A program made the translations under genes and the position numbers. Below, piece by piece: positions 1 through 5,642 of a stretch of 7,273 bases of DNA. The first letter of the stretch is position 1, and each line of letters begins with the position of its first letter. Location: assembly GCA_913062665.1 (NCBI GenBank), contig CAJXVY010000020.1:1-7273 (forward strand), given 5' to 3'. The notes under the pieces are model-generated. The model searched no databases. It saw only the letters and a program-made list of their open reading frames with translations, and had not been told where the DNA came from. This DNA comes from an uncultured Micrococcales bacterium (GTDB lineage: Bacteria; Actinomycetota; Actinomycetes; Actinomycetales; Microbacteriaceae).

Positions 1-9
1 GGATTAGCT

Positions 10-14
10 GGAGG
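10..14 (+). promoter_or_regulatory. Ribosome binding site of fumC
   Basis: GGAGG, four bases before the ATG at 19, is a strong though closely spaced Shine-Dalgarno site. It supports this start over the in-frame ATG at 46. No promoter can be assigned because the upstream DNA is outside the window. Confidence 0.75.
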
Positions 15-18
15 ATAA

Positions 19-1410
19 ATGGAATACCGCATTGAACACGACACCATGGGCGAGGTCAAAGTACCAAAAGATGCCCTGTACAGGGCTCAAACCCAAAGGG
101 CGGTAGAGAATTTTCCGATAAGCGGCAAAGGCCTTGAAGATTCACACATCATTGCCCTGGCAAGAATCAAAAAAGCAGCAGCGCTTGCCAATGTTGAGCT
201 GGGGGTTTTAGACGAAGAAATAGGAAAAGCCATCGCAGATGCCGCCGATGAGGTAATTACTGGAAACCACTTAGACCACTTCCCTGTTGACACCTACCAA
301 ACCGGTAGCGGAACCTCGTCGAATATGAACATGAACGAGGTGCTTGCAACTCTGGCAACCGCCAAGTTGGGCTCAGACGTTCACCCAAACGACCATGTCA
401 ATGCATCCCAAAGCTCAAATGATGTTTTCCCATCCTCGGTCCACATCGCAGTTACCGAATCATTGATCAGAGACCTCGTTCCAGCTCTTGATTACCTGGC
501 GAGCAAATTAGAAGCCAAAGCTGAGCTCTGGAAAGACACGGTGAAATCTGGGCGCACCCACCTAATGGATGCAACGCCGGTAACCCTTGGTCAGGAATTT
601 GCAGGTTACGCCGCCCAGATTCGCTACGGAATCGAAAGAATCGAATCATCGCTTTCAAGAGTTGGCGAGTTGCCTCAGGGGGGCACAGCAACCGGGACAG
701 GAATCAACACTCCGGCTGGTTTCCCACAATTAGTAATTAGCCAGATTGCCAAAGAAACTGGGCTTCCAATTACTGAGGCACGCGATCACTTCGAGGCGCA
801 GGGGGCGAGAGATTCACTGGTGGAGGTCAGCGGCCAGATGAAAACCATCGCGGTAAGCCTGACAAAAATCAACAACGATCTGCGCTGGATGGGATCTGGA
901 CCCAACACTGGCTTAGCTGAAATCAGAATTCCTGATCTGCAACCAGGCTCTTCGATTATGCCCGGGAAGGTAAACCCAGTGATACCGGAGGCGGTGCTGA
1001 TGGTTTGTGCAAGGGTAGTTGGAAACGACTCAACCGTCAGCTGGGCCGGGGCAAGTGGATCATTTGAACTGAATGTGGCAATTCCGGTTATGGGAAGTGC
1101 AGTTTTGGAATCAATTAGATTGCTATCCAACTCATGCAGAGTGCTTGCCGATAAGACCATTGAGGGGCTAGAGGCGAATGTTGAAAGAGCCAGGGCGCTG
1201 GCCGAATCTTCACCAAGCATTGTCACGCCTTTGAATAGGGTTATTGGCTATGAAAAAGCAGCCAAGGTAGCCAAACACTCGGTTGAGCAGGGAATAACCG
1301 TCAGAGAGGCGGTAATCGACCTTGGGCTGGTTGATTCAGGAGAGATCACGGAGAATCAGCTTGATGAATTACTAGATGTTCTGCCTATGACCAGACCCCC
1401 ACAGGCATAA
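19..1410 (+). CDS. fumC: Class II fumarate hydratase (fumarase C)
   Basis: This 463-residue protein is close to the 467 residues of E. coli FumC. It should catalyse the reversible hydration of fumarate to L-malate in the cytoplasmic TCA cycle as an iron-free homotetramer. Seen in the sequence are the three conserved regions of the fumarase/aspartase superfamily: [13 protein letters not shown] at residues 95-107, the SSND segment at 132-135 with RTH at 179-181 (H181 matches the E. coli catalytic His188), and the signature [11 protein letters not shown] at 310-320, whose serine loop carries the catalytic base. The C-terminal [14 protein letters not shown] stretch is also typical of fumarase C rather than aspartase. 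The start is fixed by family alignment ([13 protein letters not shown] matches the E. coli N terminus) and by GGAGG four bases upstream. The end overlaps the convergent prepilin peptidase gene by 26 bases. In M. tuberculosis the equivalent gene follows glpX, which would lie off the left edge here. Aspartase is the main alternative and is unlikely. Confidence 0.96.
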   Translation: MEYRIEHDTMGEVKVPKDALYRAQTQRAVENFPISGKGLEDSHIIALARIKKAAALANVELGVLDEEIGKAIADAADEVITGNHLDHFPVDTYQTGSGTSSNMNMNEVLATLATAKLGSDVHPNDHVNASQSSNDVFPSSVHIAVTESLIRDLVPALDYLASKLEAKAELWKDTVKSGRTHLMDATPVTLGQEFAGYAAQIRYGIERIESSLSRVGELPQGGTATGTGINTPAGFPQLVISQIAKETGLPITEARDHFEAQGARDSLVEVSGQMKTIAVSLTKINNDLRWMGSGPNTGLAEIRIPDLQPGSSIMPGKVNPVIPEAVLMVCARVVGNDSTVSWAGASGSFELNVAIPVMGSAVLESIRLLSNSCRVLADKTIEGLEANVERARALAESSPSIVTPLNRVIGYEKAAKVAKHSVEQGITVREAVIDLGLVDSGEITENQLDELLDVLPMTRPPQA

Positions 1411-1882
1411 GCCCAGATAATTCAAAACCGAAAATCCCAATAAGCCCTAACAGTAGATAAGGCCCCATTGGAATTGTGGTTTGAGTGCTCAGCCTGCGAA
1501 GTATCATCTTCGGCAGCAATACCAGATTCGCCAAAGCCAGACTTACTAAGACCCCGATAAGCAACGCTAGAGGGGAAATAAATGCCAGTGGCAGCGCAAA
1601 AGCGATTAACAGTTTGATATCTCCCATCCCGAGAAGCTCAGCTCTGGCAAGCGGGTAACCAATAATCAATATCAAAACCGATACGCCAATGGTGACAACC
1701 AGCTGCAGCCATTTGTTTTCTAGTATCGAAACTCCCACAACGCTTATCAAGGATATGACTATCCCTGGGAGGGTGAGTGAATTTGGAAGTCGGTGGGAAC
1801 GGATATCGATTATTGCAAGCATCGGGGCAACCGCGACTAGATAGCCGAAAGGGATGGCAAGGATCAGTAGCTCTGAATTCAC
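1385..1882 (-). CDS. Short A24-family prepilin peptidase
   Basis: This 165-residue, highly hydrophobic protein has about six predicted membrane segments. It carries both aspartate motifs of the type IV prepilin leader peptidase family A24: D26 in [11 protein letters not shown] and D88 in [20 protein letters not shown] motif near the C terminus is also seen in PilD-type enzymes. It should cleave type IV or Tad-type prepilins at the cytoplasmic face of the membrane. The N-terminal methyltransferase domain of full-length PilD is absent, as in TadV/CpaA-like and many actinobacterial forms. No pilin or pilus assembly gene is in the window, so its substrate is unknown. The GTG start is the first possible start after an in-frame TAG twelve bases upstream. 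There is no Shine-Dalgarno, but TAGATT ends six bases before the GTG, suggesting a leaderless transcript. ATG at 1822 is a less likely start because it would leave only about five residues ahead of D26. The gene is 50 bases downstream of phoH2 on the same strand. Confidence 0.85.
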   Translation of the reverse strand: MNSELLILAIPFGYLVAVAPMLAIIDIRSHRLPNSLTLPGIVISLISVVGVSILENKWLQLVVTIGVSVLILIIGYPLARAELLGMGDIKLLIAFALPLAFISPLALLIGVLVSLALANLVLLPKMILRRLSTQTTIPMGPYLLLGLIGIFGFELSGLMPVGVWS

Positions 1883-1888
1883 AGAGCG

Positions 1889-1894
1889 AATCTA
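1889..1894 (-). promoter_or_regulatory. Candidate -10 element for a leaderless prepilin peptidase mRNA
   Basis: On the minus strand TAGATT occupies -12 to -7 relative to the GTG start at 1882, matching the TANNNT pattern of actinobacterial -10 elements. No Shine-Dalgarno site is near the start and no convincing -35 box is visible. The assignment rests on position and hexamer only. Confidence 0.4.
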
Positions 1895-1932
1895 GGCCTT
1901 TGGAAAAAATCCTTTAGTCAGTTATCCCCAGG

Positions 1933-3285
1933 CTAGTAATCCAATAGCTCGGTAACCAGAGCTGCAATTTGGCTTCTTTCAGATCTGGTCAATGTCACGT
2001 GGCTGAAGATCTCCTGGCCTTTCAAGGTTTCAACAACAGAAGCGACTCCATCGTGCCTGCCTACCCGCAGGTTGTCTCTTTGGGCAACATCATGGGTTAG
2101 CACCACTTTTGAATTTTGACCAATTCGGCTGAGCATGGTCAGCAAAACGTTGCGCTCAAGTGATTGCGCCTCATCGACAATCACAAAGGTGTCATGCAGA
2201 GAACGACCTCGGATGTGAGTAAGTGGCAAGACCTCCAAAATTCCGCGGTCTACCACCTCATCGATTACCTCTTTTGATACCAAAGCTCCCAGGGTGTCAT
2301 GAACAGCCTGAGCCCAGGGGTTCATCTTCTCCCCTTCGGTTCCCGGAAGATATCCGAGCTCCTGTCCGCCAACCGCATACAGCGGGCGGAAAACCATAAT
2401 TCTCTTGTGCTGGCGCCTCTCCAAAACAGTTTCCAATCCTGCACACAGCGCCAGGGCACTCTTACCGGTTCCTGCCCTTCCACCAAGGGAGACAATTCCA
2501 ATCTCCGGGTCCAGCAAGGAATCAACTGCCAATCTTTGTTCGGCGCTTCTACCATGCACACCAAAGACCTCACGGTCGCCTCTGACGAGCTTTACGCTCT
2601 TACTGCTGGTGACCCGTCCCAAAGCACTTCCGCGCTCTGAGTGAATTACCAGACCGGTATTGATTGGCATATCCGCCACCAGAGGATTGTCCACCTCTTC
2701 CTCACCATAGAGAGCGGCCATCTCATCTCCGCTGAGGTCAAGCTCCTCGATACCTGACCACTCTTCGGCTCTTGCCTGTTCGGCAAGATACTCCTCGGCC
2801 TTCATGCCCAAAGCACTAGCCTTTACACGCATGGGTAGGTCTTTACTGATGACAGTTACGTCAAACCCTTCGTTTTTGAGGTTTGCTGCTACCGCCAAAA
2901 TTCTTGAATCGTTGTCACCAAGCTGGAAACCTGCAGGGAGCACACTTTGATCTATGTGGTTCAGCTCTACTCTCAAAACACCGTTTTCACCAATGCTCAT
3001 TGGGAAGTCAAGTCGCTCGTGTTTCTCCCGGAGCTCATCTAAATAGCGAAGAGCCTTTCTTGCAAAGAAACCTATTTCTAGGTCATGTCTTTTCTTTTCC
3101 AACTCATTGATGACAACTATTGGAATCACGACTTCGTGTTCAGCGAATCTGAATAGAGCTCTCGGGTCACTCAGAAGCACTGAGGTGTCAAGAATAAAAG
3201 TTCGAACTTTAGTGTCGGCGCTCACCCCCTCCGCAAGCTTGGCTTTACTGGCTGTGGCCTTGGCGGATTGTGGGCTTTTGGGCAA
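1933..3285 (-). CDS. phoH2: PhoH2: PIN-domain RNase fused to PhoH-type ATPase
   Basis: This 450-residue protein has two domains. Residues 27-160 form a PIN nuclease domain with the expected acidic residues D33 (FILDTSVLL), E61 (INELEKKR), D124 and D126 (LGDNDSRIL), and D149. Residues from about 245 to the end form the PhoH ATPase/helicase domain, with Walker A GRAGTGKS at 269-276, Walker B FVIVDEAQ at 367-374, and a conserved C-terminal [12 protein letters not shown] stretch. Mycobacterial PhoH2 of this architecture has reported coupled RNA helicase and RNase activity, so a cytoplasmic role in RNA turnover is likely. The TTG start is the only usable in-frame start after the upstream stop and has AAGGAG five bases before it. 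The first 26 residues are Lys/Ala-rich and probably flexible. The prepilin peptidase gene follows on the same strand after 50 bases. A 31-codon ORF overlaps the 5' end in another frame. Phosphate-starvation control, as for E. coli PhoH, cannot be inferred from the sequence. Confidence 0.93.
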   Translation of the reverse strand: MPKSPQSAKATASKAKLAEGVSADTKVRTFILDTSVLLSDPRALFRFAEHEVVIPIVVINELEKKRHDLEIGFFARKALRYLDELREKHERLDFPMSIGENGVLRVELNHIDQSVLPAGFQLGDNDSRILAVAANLKNEGFDVTVISKDLPMRVKASALGMKAEEYLAEQARAEEWSGIEELDLSGDEMAALYGEEEVDNPLVADMPINTGLVIHSERGSALGRVTSSKSVKLVRGDREVFGVHGRSAEQRLAVDSLLDPEIGIVSLGGRAGTGKSALALCAGLETVLERRQHKRIMVFRPLYAVGGQELGYLPGTEGEKMNPWAQAVHDTLGALVSKEVIDEVVDRGILEVLPLTHIRGRSLHDTFVIVDEAQSLERNVLLTMLSRIGQNSKVVLTHDVAQRDNLRVGRHDGVASVVETLKGQEIFSHVTLTRSERSQIAALVTELLDY

Positions 3286-3290
3286 TTTAG

Positions 3291-3296
3291 CTCCTT
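3291..3296 (-). promoter_or_regulatory. Ribosome binding site selecting the phoH2 TTG start
   Basis: On the minus strand AAGGAG lies five bases before the TTG at 3285. No ATG, GTG or TTG occurs between the upstream in-frame stop and this TTG, so this site decides the start of phoH2. Confidence 0.75.
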
Positions 3297-3324
3297 CGCG
3301 CGTTCGTGGTTTGACACTAAACCC

Positions 3325-3347
3325 TTAGTTGAAGGTTTTTGAACTAA
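3325..3347. repeat. Imperfect inverted repeat upstream of phoH2
   Basis: TTAGTT at 3325-3330 and AACTAA at 3342-3347 are exact reverse complements. The AA/TT pair two bases further in extends the symmetry to eight pairs with one mismatch. It has no following T run on either strand and a low GC content, so it is a poor terminator. An operator or a chance palindrome are both possible. Confidence 0.4.
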
Positions 3348-3380
3348 GACACGCGGGCTAGAAAATCGTTAACAAAGTAT

Positions 3381-4139
3381 TTATGAACCGTAGCGCCGAT
3401 GGCGATTCTGAAAATCTCTCAGGGCTCGCAAAAAGTCAACTTTTCGGAAATCAGGCCAGAGCGCTTCGGTGAAATAGAACTCGCTGTTCGCACTCTGCCA
3501 AAGCATAAAACCGCTGAGCCTCTGCTCACCGCTGGTTCTAATCAAAAGATCCGGATCTGGCTGCCCGGAGGTGTATAGGTTCTCAGCAATGGTCTCCGGG
3601 GTAAGAAGCTTTGCTATCTCCTCGGGGGTAGCGCCAGTTGAGGAGTGCTCGAGGAGAATTTTTCTGACAGCCTGAGATATCTCGTGGCGACCTCCGTAGG
3701 CAACTGCCAGGTTCACCCTGAAGGGACTGATGTCATCAGTTTTTTTCTCTACGGCTTTTAATCTTTTTGCATGCTCCTCAGGCAACGCCTCGTAATCCCC
3801 AACCACCTTGAGATCCCAACGACCGAGGTCTGCAAGGTTCTCGCTGAGGGCGGTGATGATCTCAATTAAGTCATCCAGTTCTTTTTTGTCGCGACCCTTT
3901 AGATTGTCAGTGCTGAGCAAATACAGCGTCGTGTGTTGAATTCCCACATCACTGCACCAGCCAAGGAAATCAATAATTTTCTTGGCTCCGGCTGAATGTC
4001 CGAAATCGCTTCCCTCACCCTGCCGAGATGCCCAGCGACGATTTCCATCAACTAACACTCCAACGTGTCTGGGAAGATCCCTTTGCTTGAGGCTTCTCTC
4101 CAAAGAAGACTCATACCAGCGGTAGACGATATTGAGCAC
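3381..4139 (-). CDS. uppS: cis-Prenyltransferase (Rv1086-like, probably short-chain)
   Basis: This 252-residue member of the UPP synthase family condenses isopentenyl diphosphate onto an allylic diphosphate in the cytoplasm to give Z-prenyl diphosphates for envelope lipid carriers. The sequence shows VLVDGNRRWA at 28-37 with the Mg-binding aspartate D31, the LYLLSTDNL segment at 72-80, and the C-terminal signature LIRTSGEQRLS at 199-209 followed by LWQSANSE at 213-220, giving R201, R207 and E220. It strongly resembles M. tuberculosis Rv1086, the Z,E-farnesyl diphosphate synthase, including the ENLYTSGQPDPDL stretch. L74 falls where Rv1086 has the bulky residue tied to short product length and E. 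coli UppS has Ala69, so a short product is inferred. The GTG start follows an in-frame stop nine bases upstream. It has no well-placed Shine-Dalgarno but has TAACCT at -12 to -7. The gene is divergent from the TrhA-like gene. Confidence 0.92.
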   Translation of the reverse strand: MLNIVYRWYESSLERSLKQRDLPRHVGVLVDGNRRWASRQGEGSDFGHSAGAKKIIDFLGWCSDVGIQHTTLYLLSTDNLKGRDKKELDDLIEIITALSENLADLGRWDLKVVGDYEALPEEHAKRLKAVEKKTDDISPFRVNLAVAYGGRHEISQAVRKILLEHSSTGATPEEIAKLLTPETIAENLYTSGQPDPDLLIRTSGEQRLSGFMLWQSANSEFYFTEALWPDFRKVDFLRALRDFQNRHRRYGS

Positions 4140-4145
4140 ATTCCA

Positions 4146-4151
4146 AGGTTA
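4146..4151 (-). promoter_or_regulatory. Candidate -10 element for the prenyltransferase gene
   Basis: On the minus strand TAACCT sits exactly at -12 to -7 relative to the GTG at 4139. A weak -35-like TTAACC (4170-4175) lies 18 bases further upstream, four of six matching TTGACA. The nearest purine-rich tract, AGGGAG, is about 14 bases from the GTG, too far for normal Shine-Dalgarno pairing. A leaderless transcript is therefore the simplest reading. Confidence 0.4.
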
Positions 4152-4166
4152 CTCTCCCTGTTGGGT

Positions 4167-4172
4167 TATGGT
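4167..4172 (+). promoter_or_regulatory. Candidate -10 element for the TrhA-like gene
   Basis: TATGGT, four of six matching TATAAT, ends seven bases before the ATG at 4180, with no Shine-Dalgarno in between. It overlaps the -35-like box of the divergent prenyltransferase promoter. No good -35 is visible for this direction. Confidence 0.38.
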
Positions 4173-4179
4173 TAATTTC

Positions 4180-4923
4180 ATGGCAAAAGCGGGGACTAAT
4201 AGGAGATCTAAACCTGACCCGCTGCACGTCCCACTGGGGGAACTAAAGGGTAGTGTCCATGAGGACGATTTCCGCCCCAGCTGGAGAGGCTGGATTCACA
4301 CGGGAGTATTGCCATTCGTCGTAGCGGCTGGAATCCTGCTGATTGTATTCAGTGACGGCTGGCAAACCAAGGTCGCCTCAGCGGTGTATCTTGCAGGGTC
4401 CTTTCTTTTGTTTGGTGGGTCGGCTCTTTATCACCGCTTTCGATGGGGTCCAACAACGAAGCGAGTACTGAAAAGAATTGATCACGCCAACATATTTCTA
4501 TTGATTGCAGGCACCTACACTCCACTGACAGTCGCCGCCCTGCCGAGCGACAAAGGATGGTTTCTCTTACTCCTGGTTTGGTCGATTGCAATAGTTGGCA
4601 TTGGTTTCAGGCTGATCTGGGTTTCAGCTCCACGATGGCTGTATGTGCCAATTTATGTGCTGATGGGATGGGCGGCGGTTATCTACATCGTTGATTTATG
4701 GAATGCCAATTGGATAATGATGACCCTAATAGCCTTTGGAGGGGTCTCCTACACAGTAGGTGCTGTTATCTATGGAATGAAAAGGCCTAACCCAATCCCA
4801 AACCACTTTGGTTTTCATGAAATCTTTCACGCGCTCACTGTGGTGGCCTTCATTAGCCAGTGGGTGGGCGCTTTGCTTGTGGTGGTTGACCCGATTCCAG
4901 GTTCGATCGGCGCTAATTCCTAG
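4180..4923 (+). CDS. trhA: Hemolysin III / TrhA-family (PAQR-type) membrane protein
   Basis: This 247-residue integral membrane protein has about seven hydrophobic segments after a polar N-terminal tail of roughly 35 residues. It carries the three conserved motifs of the HlyIII/PAQR superfamily: SALYHRF at 81-87 (S81, H85), a DHANIFLLIAGTYTP stretch beginning at D101, and HEIFH at 213-217. In the superfamily these Ser, Asp and His residues form a zinc site near the membrane surface. Bacterial members are named hemolysin III or TrhA. Their true role is uncertain, with membrane energetics and lipid homeostasis both proposed, so a hemolysin activity should not be assumed. The ATG at 4180 is chosen because the earlier in-frame TTG at 4132 would run inside the divergent prenyltransferase gene. 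ATG at 4168 is an alternative adding four residues. The gene overlaps the convergent small membrane protein gene by 11 bases. The M. tuberculosis counterpart, Rv1085c, is also divergent from Rv1086. Confidence 0.9.
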   Translation: MAKAGTNRRSKPDPLHVPLGELKGSVHEDDFRPSWRGWIHTGVLPFVVAAGILLIVFSDGWQTKVASAVYLAGSFLLFGGSALYHRFRWGPTTKRVLKRIDHANIFLLIAGTYTPLTVAALPSDKGWFLLLLVWSIAIVGIGFRLIWVSAPRWLYVPIYVLMGWAAVIYIVDLWNANWIMMTLIAFGGVSYTVGAVIYGMKRPNPIPNHFGFHEIFHALTVVAFISQWVGALLVVVDPIPGSIGANS

Positions 4924-5170
4924 TTGGAGGAGCGGGGGGCTCTGGCCTGTCCGGCTTAGCGTTTGGATCAAATCCGTCTAGCTCCTCTTCAGCCAAACGC
5001 TGTCTAATCTCATTTCTATACTTGGACTTTCTGATTCTGCGATTCATATCGAAAAACAGCAGAGTTGCCAAAGATGCGACACCAAAAGTTGCCAAAAACC
5101 CAATAAGTCCAGGTGAATTGAAAGCTTCTGCGGCATCTATGCCCTGCGAGGTAATAATCAGCAAATCCAT
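4913..5170 (-). CDS. Small single-pass membrane protein (Rv1083-like)
   Basis: This 85-residue protein has one membrane segment at about residues 21-40 (GLIGFLATFGVASLATLLFF). A basic stretch follows (MNRRIRKSKYRNEIRQR), then an acidic part and a Pro-rich C-terminal tail. The positive-inside rule puts the basic C-terminal part in the cytoplasm. No catalytic motif is seen and the function is unknown. Size, topology and position match the small protein encoded directly downstream of mca in mycobacteria (Rv1083). Here mca is absent, so this gene is first in its transcript and diverges directly from the DUF4307 gene. The ATG at 5170 has no Shine-Dalgarno, but AATACT lies at -12 to -7. Its 3' end overlaps the TrhA-like gene by 11 bases. 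Confidence 0.82.
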   Translation of the reverse strand: MDLLIITSQGIDAAEAFNSPGLIGFLATFGVASLATLLFFDMNRRIRKSKYRNEIRQRLAEEELDGFDPNAKPDRPEPPAPPTRN

Positions 5171-5176
5171 AGCTTT

Positions 5177-5182
5177 AGTATT
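5177..5182 (-). promoter_or_regulatory. Candidate -10 element for the small membrane protein gene
   Basis: On the minus strand AATACT occupies -12 to -7 relative to the ATG at 5170. It matches TATAAT at four of six positions, including the conserved A at -11 and T at -7, but lacks the first T. No Shine-Dalgarno or clear -35 is seen. Confidence 0.33.
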
Positions 5183-5194
5183 TCATCTAATTGG

Positions 5195-5200
5195 TAGTTT
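5195..5200 (+). promoter_or_regulatory. Candidate -10 element for the DUF4307 gene
   Basis: TAGTTT fits TANNNT and ends six bases before the GTG at 5207, or three bases before the ATG at 5204. No Shine-Dalgarno precedes either codon. The spacing favours a leaderless transcript beginning at the GTG. No clear -35 is present. Confidence 0.38.
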
Positions 5201-5203
5201 TAT

Positions 5204-5587
5204 ATGGTGACTAACTCCGAACTGATCAAATCTCGCTATGGCCAGCAACCGACGAGCCGGAAAACCGTCTGGATTTTGGCTATCACGGGACTGATCGCAA
5301 TAGTAAGTTTTGCCGCATGGGTGGCTTTTAGCCAGGAGCGACTTACACACACAGATGTTGGCTTTTCAGTGAAAGACCAATGGCACACAGAAGTCACATT
5401 CGACGTCACTAAAGACGCTGGGGATTATGTTGTTTGTAATGTGCAAGCATTGAATCAGCAGTATGGAATCGTTGGCTGGAAAGAGGTGGCAGTTCCAGTG
5501 GAGCAGTCAACCGCTCGAATTACAACAACTATCAACACCACTGAGAGAGCTGTAACAGCACTAGTCCACGGCTGCGAAATCAGATAA
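5204..5587 (+). CDS. DUF4307 family membrane-anchored protein
   Basis: This 127-residue protein has a short basic cytoplasmic N terminus containing LIKSRYGQQP, where an L..RYG pattern is typical of the family. One membrane segment follows at about residues 21-43, and then an extracytoplasmic domain of about 80 residues rich in beta-type sequence. The CNVQALN...GIVGW...VPV region at 78-98 matches the core of DUF4307, an actinobacterial family of unknown function. The outer domain has two cysteines, C78 and C124, which could form a disulfide. In mycobacteria the homologue (Rv1081c) lies between greA and mca, with mca divergent. Here it keeps its place next to greA, but the divergent neighbour is the Rv1083-like gene. 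The start is uncertain by one codon: ATG at 5204 is given, while GTG at 5207 (MTNSEL) fits the upstream -10-like hexamer better. A terminator follows the stop codon. Confidence 0.85.
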   Translation: MVTNSELIKSRYGQQPTSRKTVWILAITGLIAIVSFAAWVAFSQERLTHTDVGFSVKDQWHTEVTFDVTKDAGDYVVCNVQALNQQYGIVGWKEVAVPVEQSTARITTTINTTERAVTALVHGCEIR

Positions 5588-5598
5588 ACTGTTTCTTT

Positions 5599-5619
5599 GC
5601 TCGCTAAGCGAGTTTTTTT
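5599..5619 (+). terminator. Intrinsic terminator between the DUF4307 gene and greA
   Basis: CTCGC (5600-5604), a TAA loop and GCGAG (5608-5612) form a five-pair GC-rich stem, extendable by a G-T pair, followed directly by seven T residues. It begins 12 bases after the DUF4307 stop codon and ends about 13 bases before the greA ribosome binding site. The short stem makes partial readthrough likely. Confidence 0.72.
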
Positions 5620-5632
5620 ATTACCCAGAACT

Positions 5633-5637
5633 AGGAG
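5633..5637 (+). promoter_or_regulatory. Ribosome binding site of greA
   Basis: AGGAG is five bases before the ATG at 5643. It overlaps the in-frame GTG at 5637, which rules that codon out as the start. Confidence 0.8.
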
Positions 5638-5642
5638 TGCGA

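Larger units (their letters stand above)
3286..3380. other. Intergenic region between the prenyltransferase gene and phoH2
   Basis: At 95 bases this is the longest gap between annotated genes in the window. It holds the phoH2 ribosome binding site, an imperfect AT-rich inverted repeat (3325-3347), the 5' part of a possible 31-codon reading frame (3222-3317, minus), and room for a phoH2 promoter. A weak minus-strand candidate is TTCAAA followed 18 bases later by TAGTGT. No strong intrinsic terminator for the prenyltransferase gene is visible. Confidence 0.6.

Noticed and set aside
786..1226. 146-codon minus-strand frame opposite fumC
   Set aside because: It covers the most conserved part of fumC, including the [11 protein letters not shown] signature, and its translation resembles no protein I recognise.
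1922..1930. TTATCCCCA, one mismatch from a DnaA box, between phoH2 and the prepilin peptidase gene
   Set aside because: A single imperfect copy with no cluster, AT-rich element or replication gene nearby. The match lies within expectation for chance.
2299..2644. Plus-strand open frames opposite phoH2
   Set aside because: They are antisense shadows of the conserved PhoH ATPase domain and have no recognisable protein features.
3311..3316. TTGACA on the plus strand in the phoH2 upstream gap
   Set aside because: It has no -10-like hexamer at 16-18 bases downstream and no plus-strand gene follows; the next genes on both sides are on the minus strand.
4132..4179. N-terminal extension of the TrhA-like protein from an upstream TTG
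   Set aside because: It would overlap the divergent prenyltransferase coding start, has no ribosome binding site, and adds residues not typical of the family. ATG at 4180 fits better.
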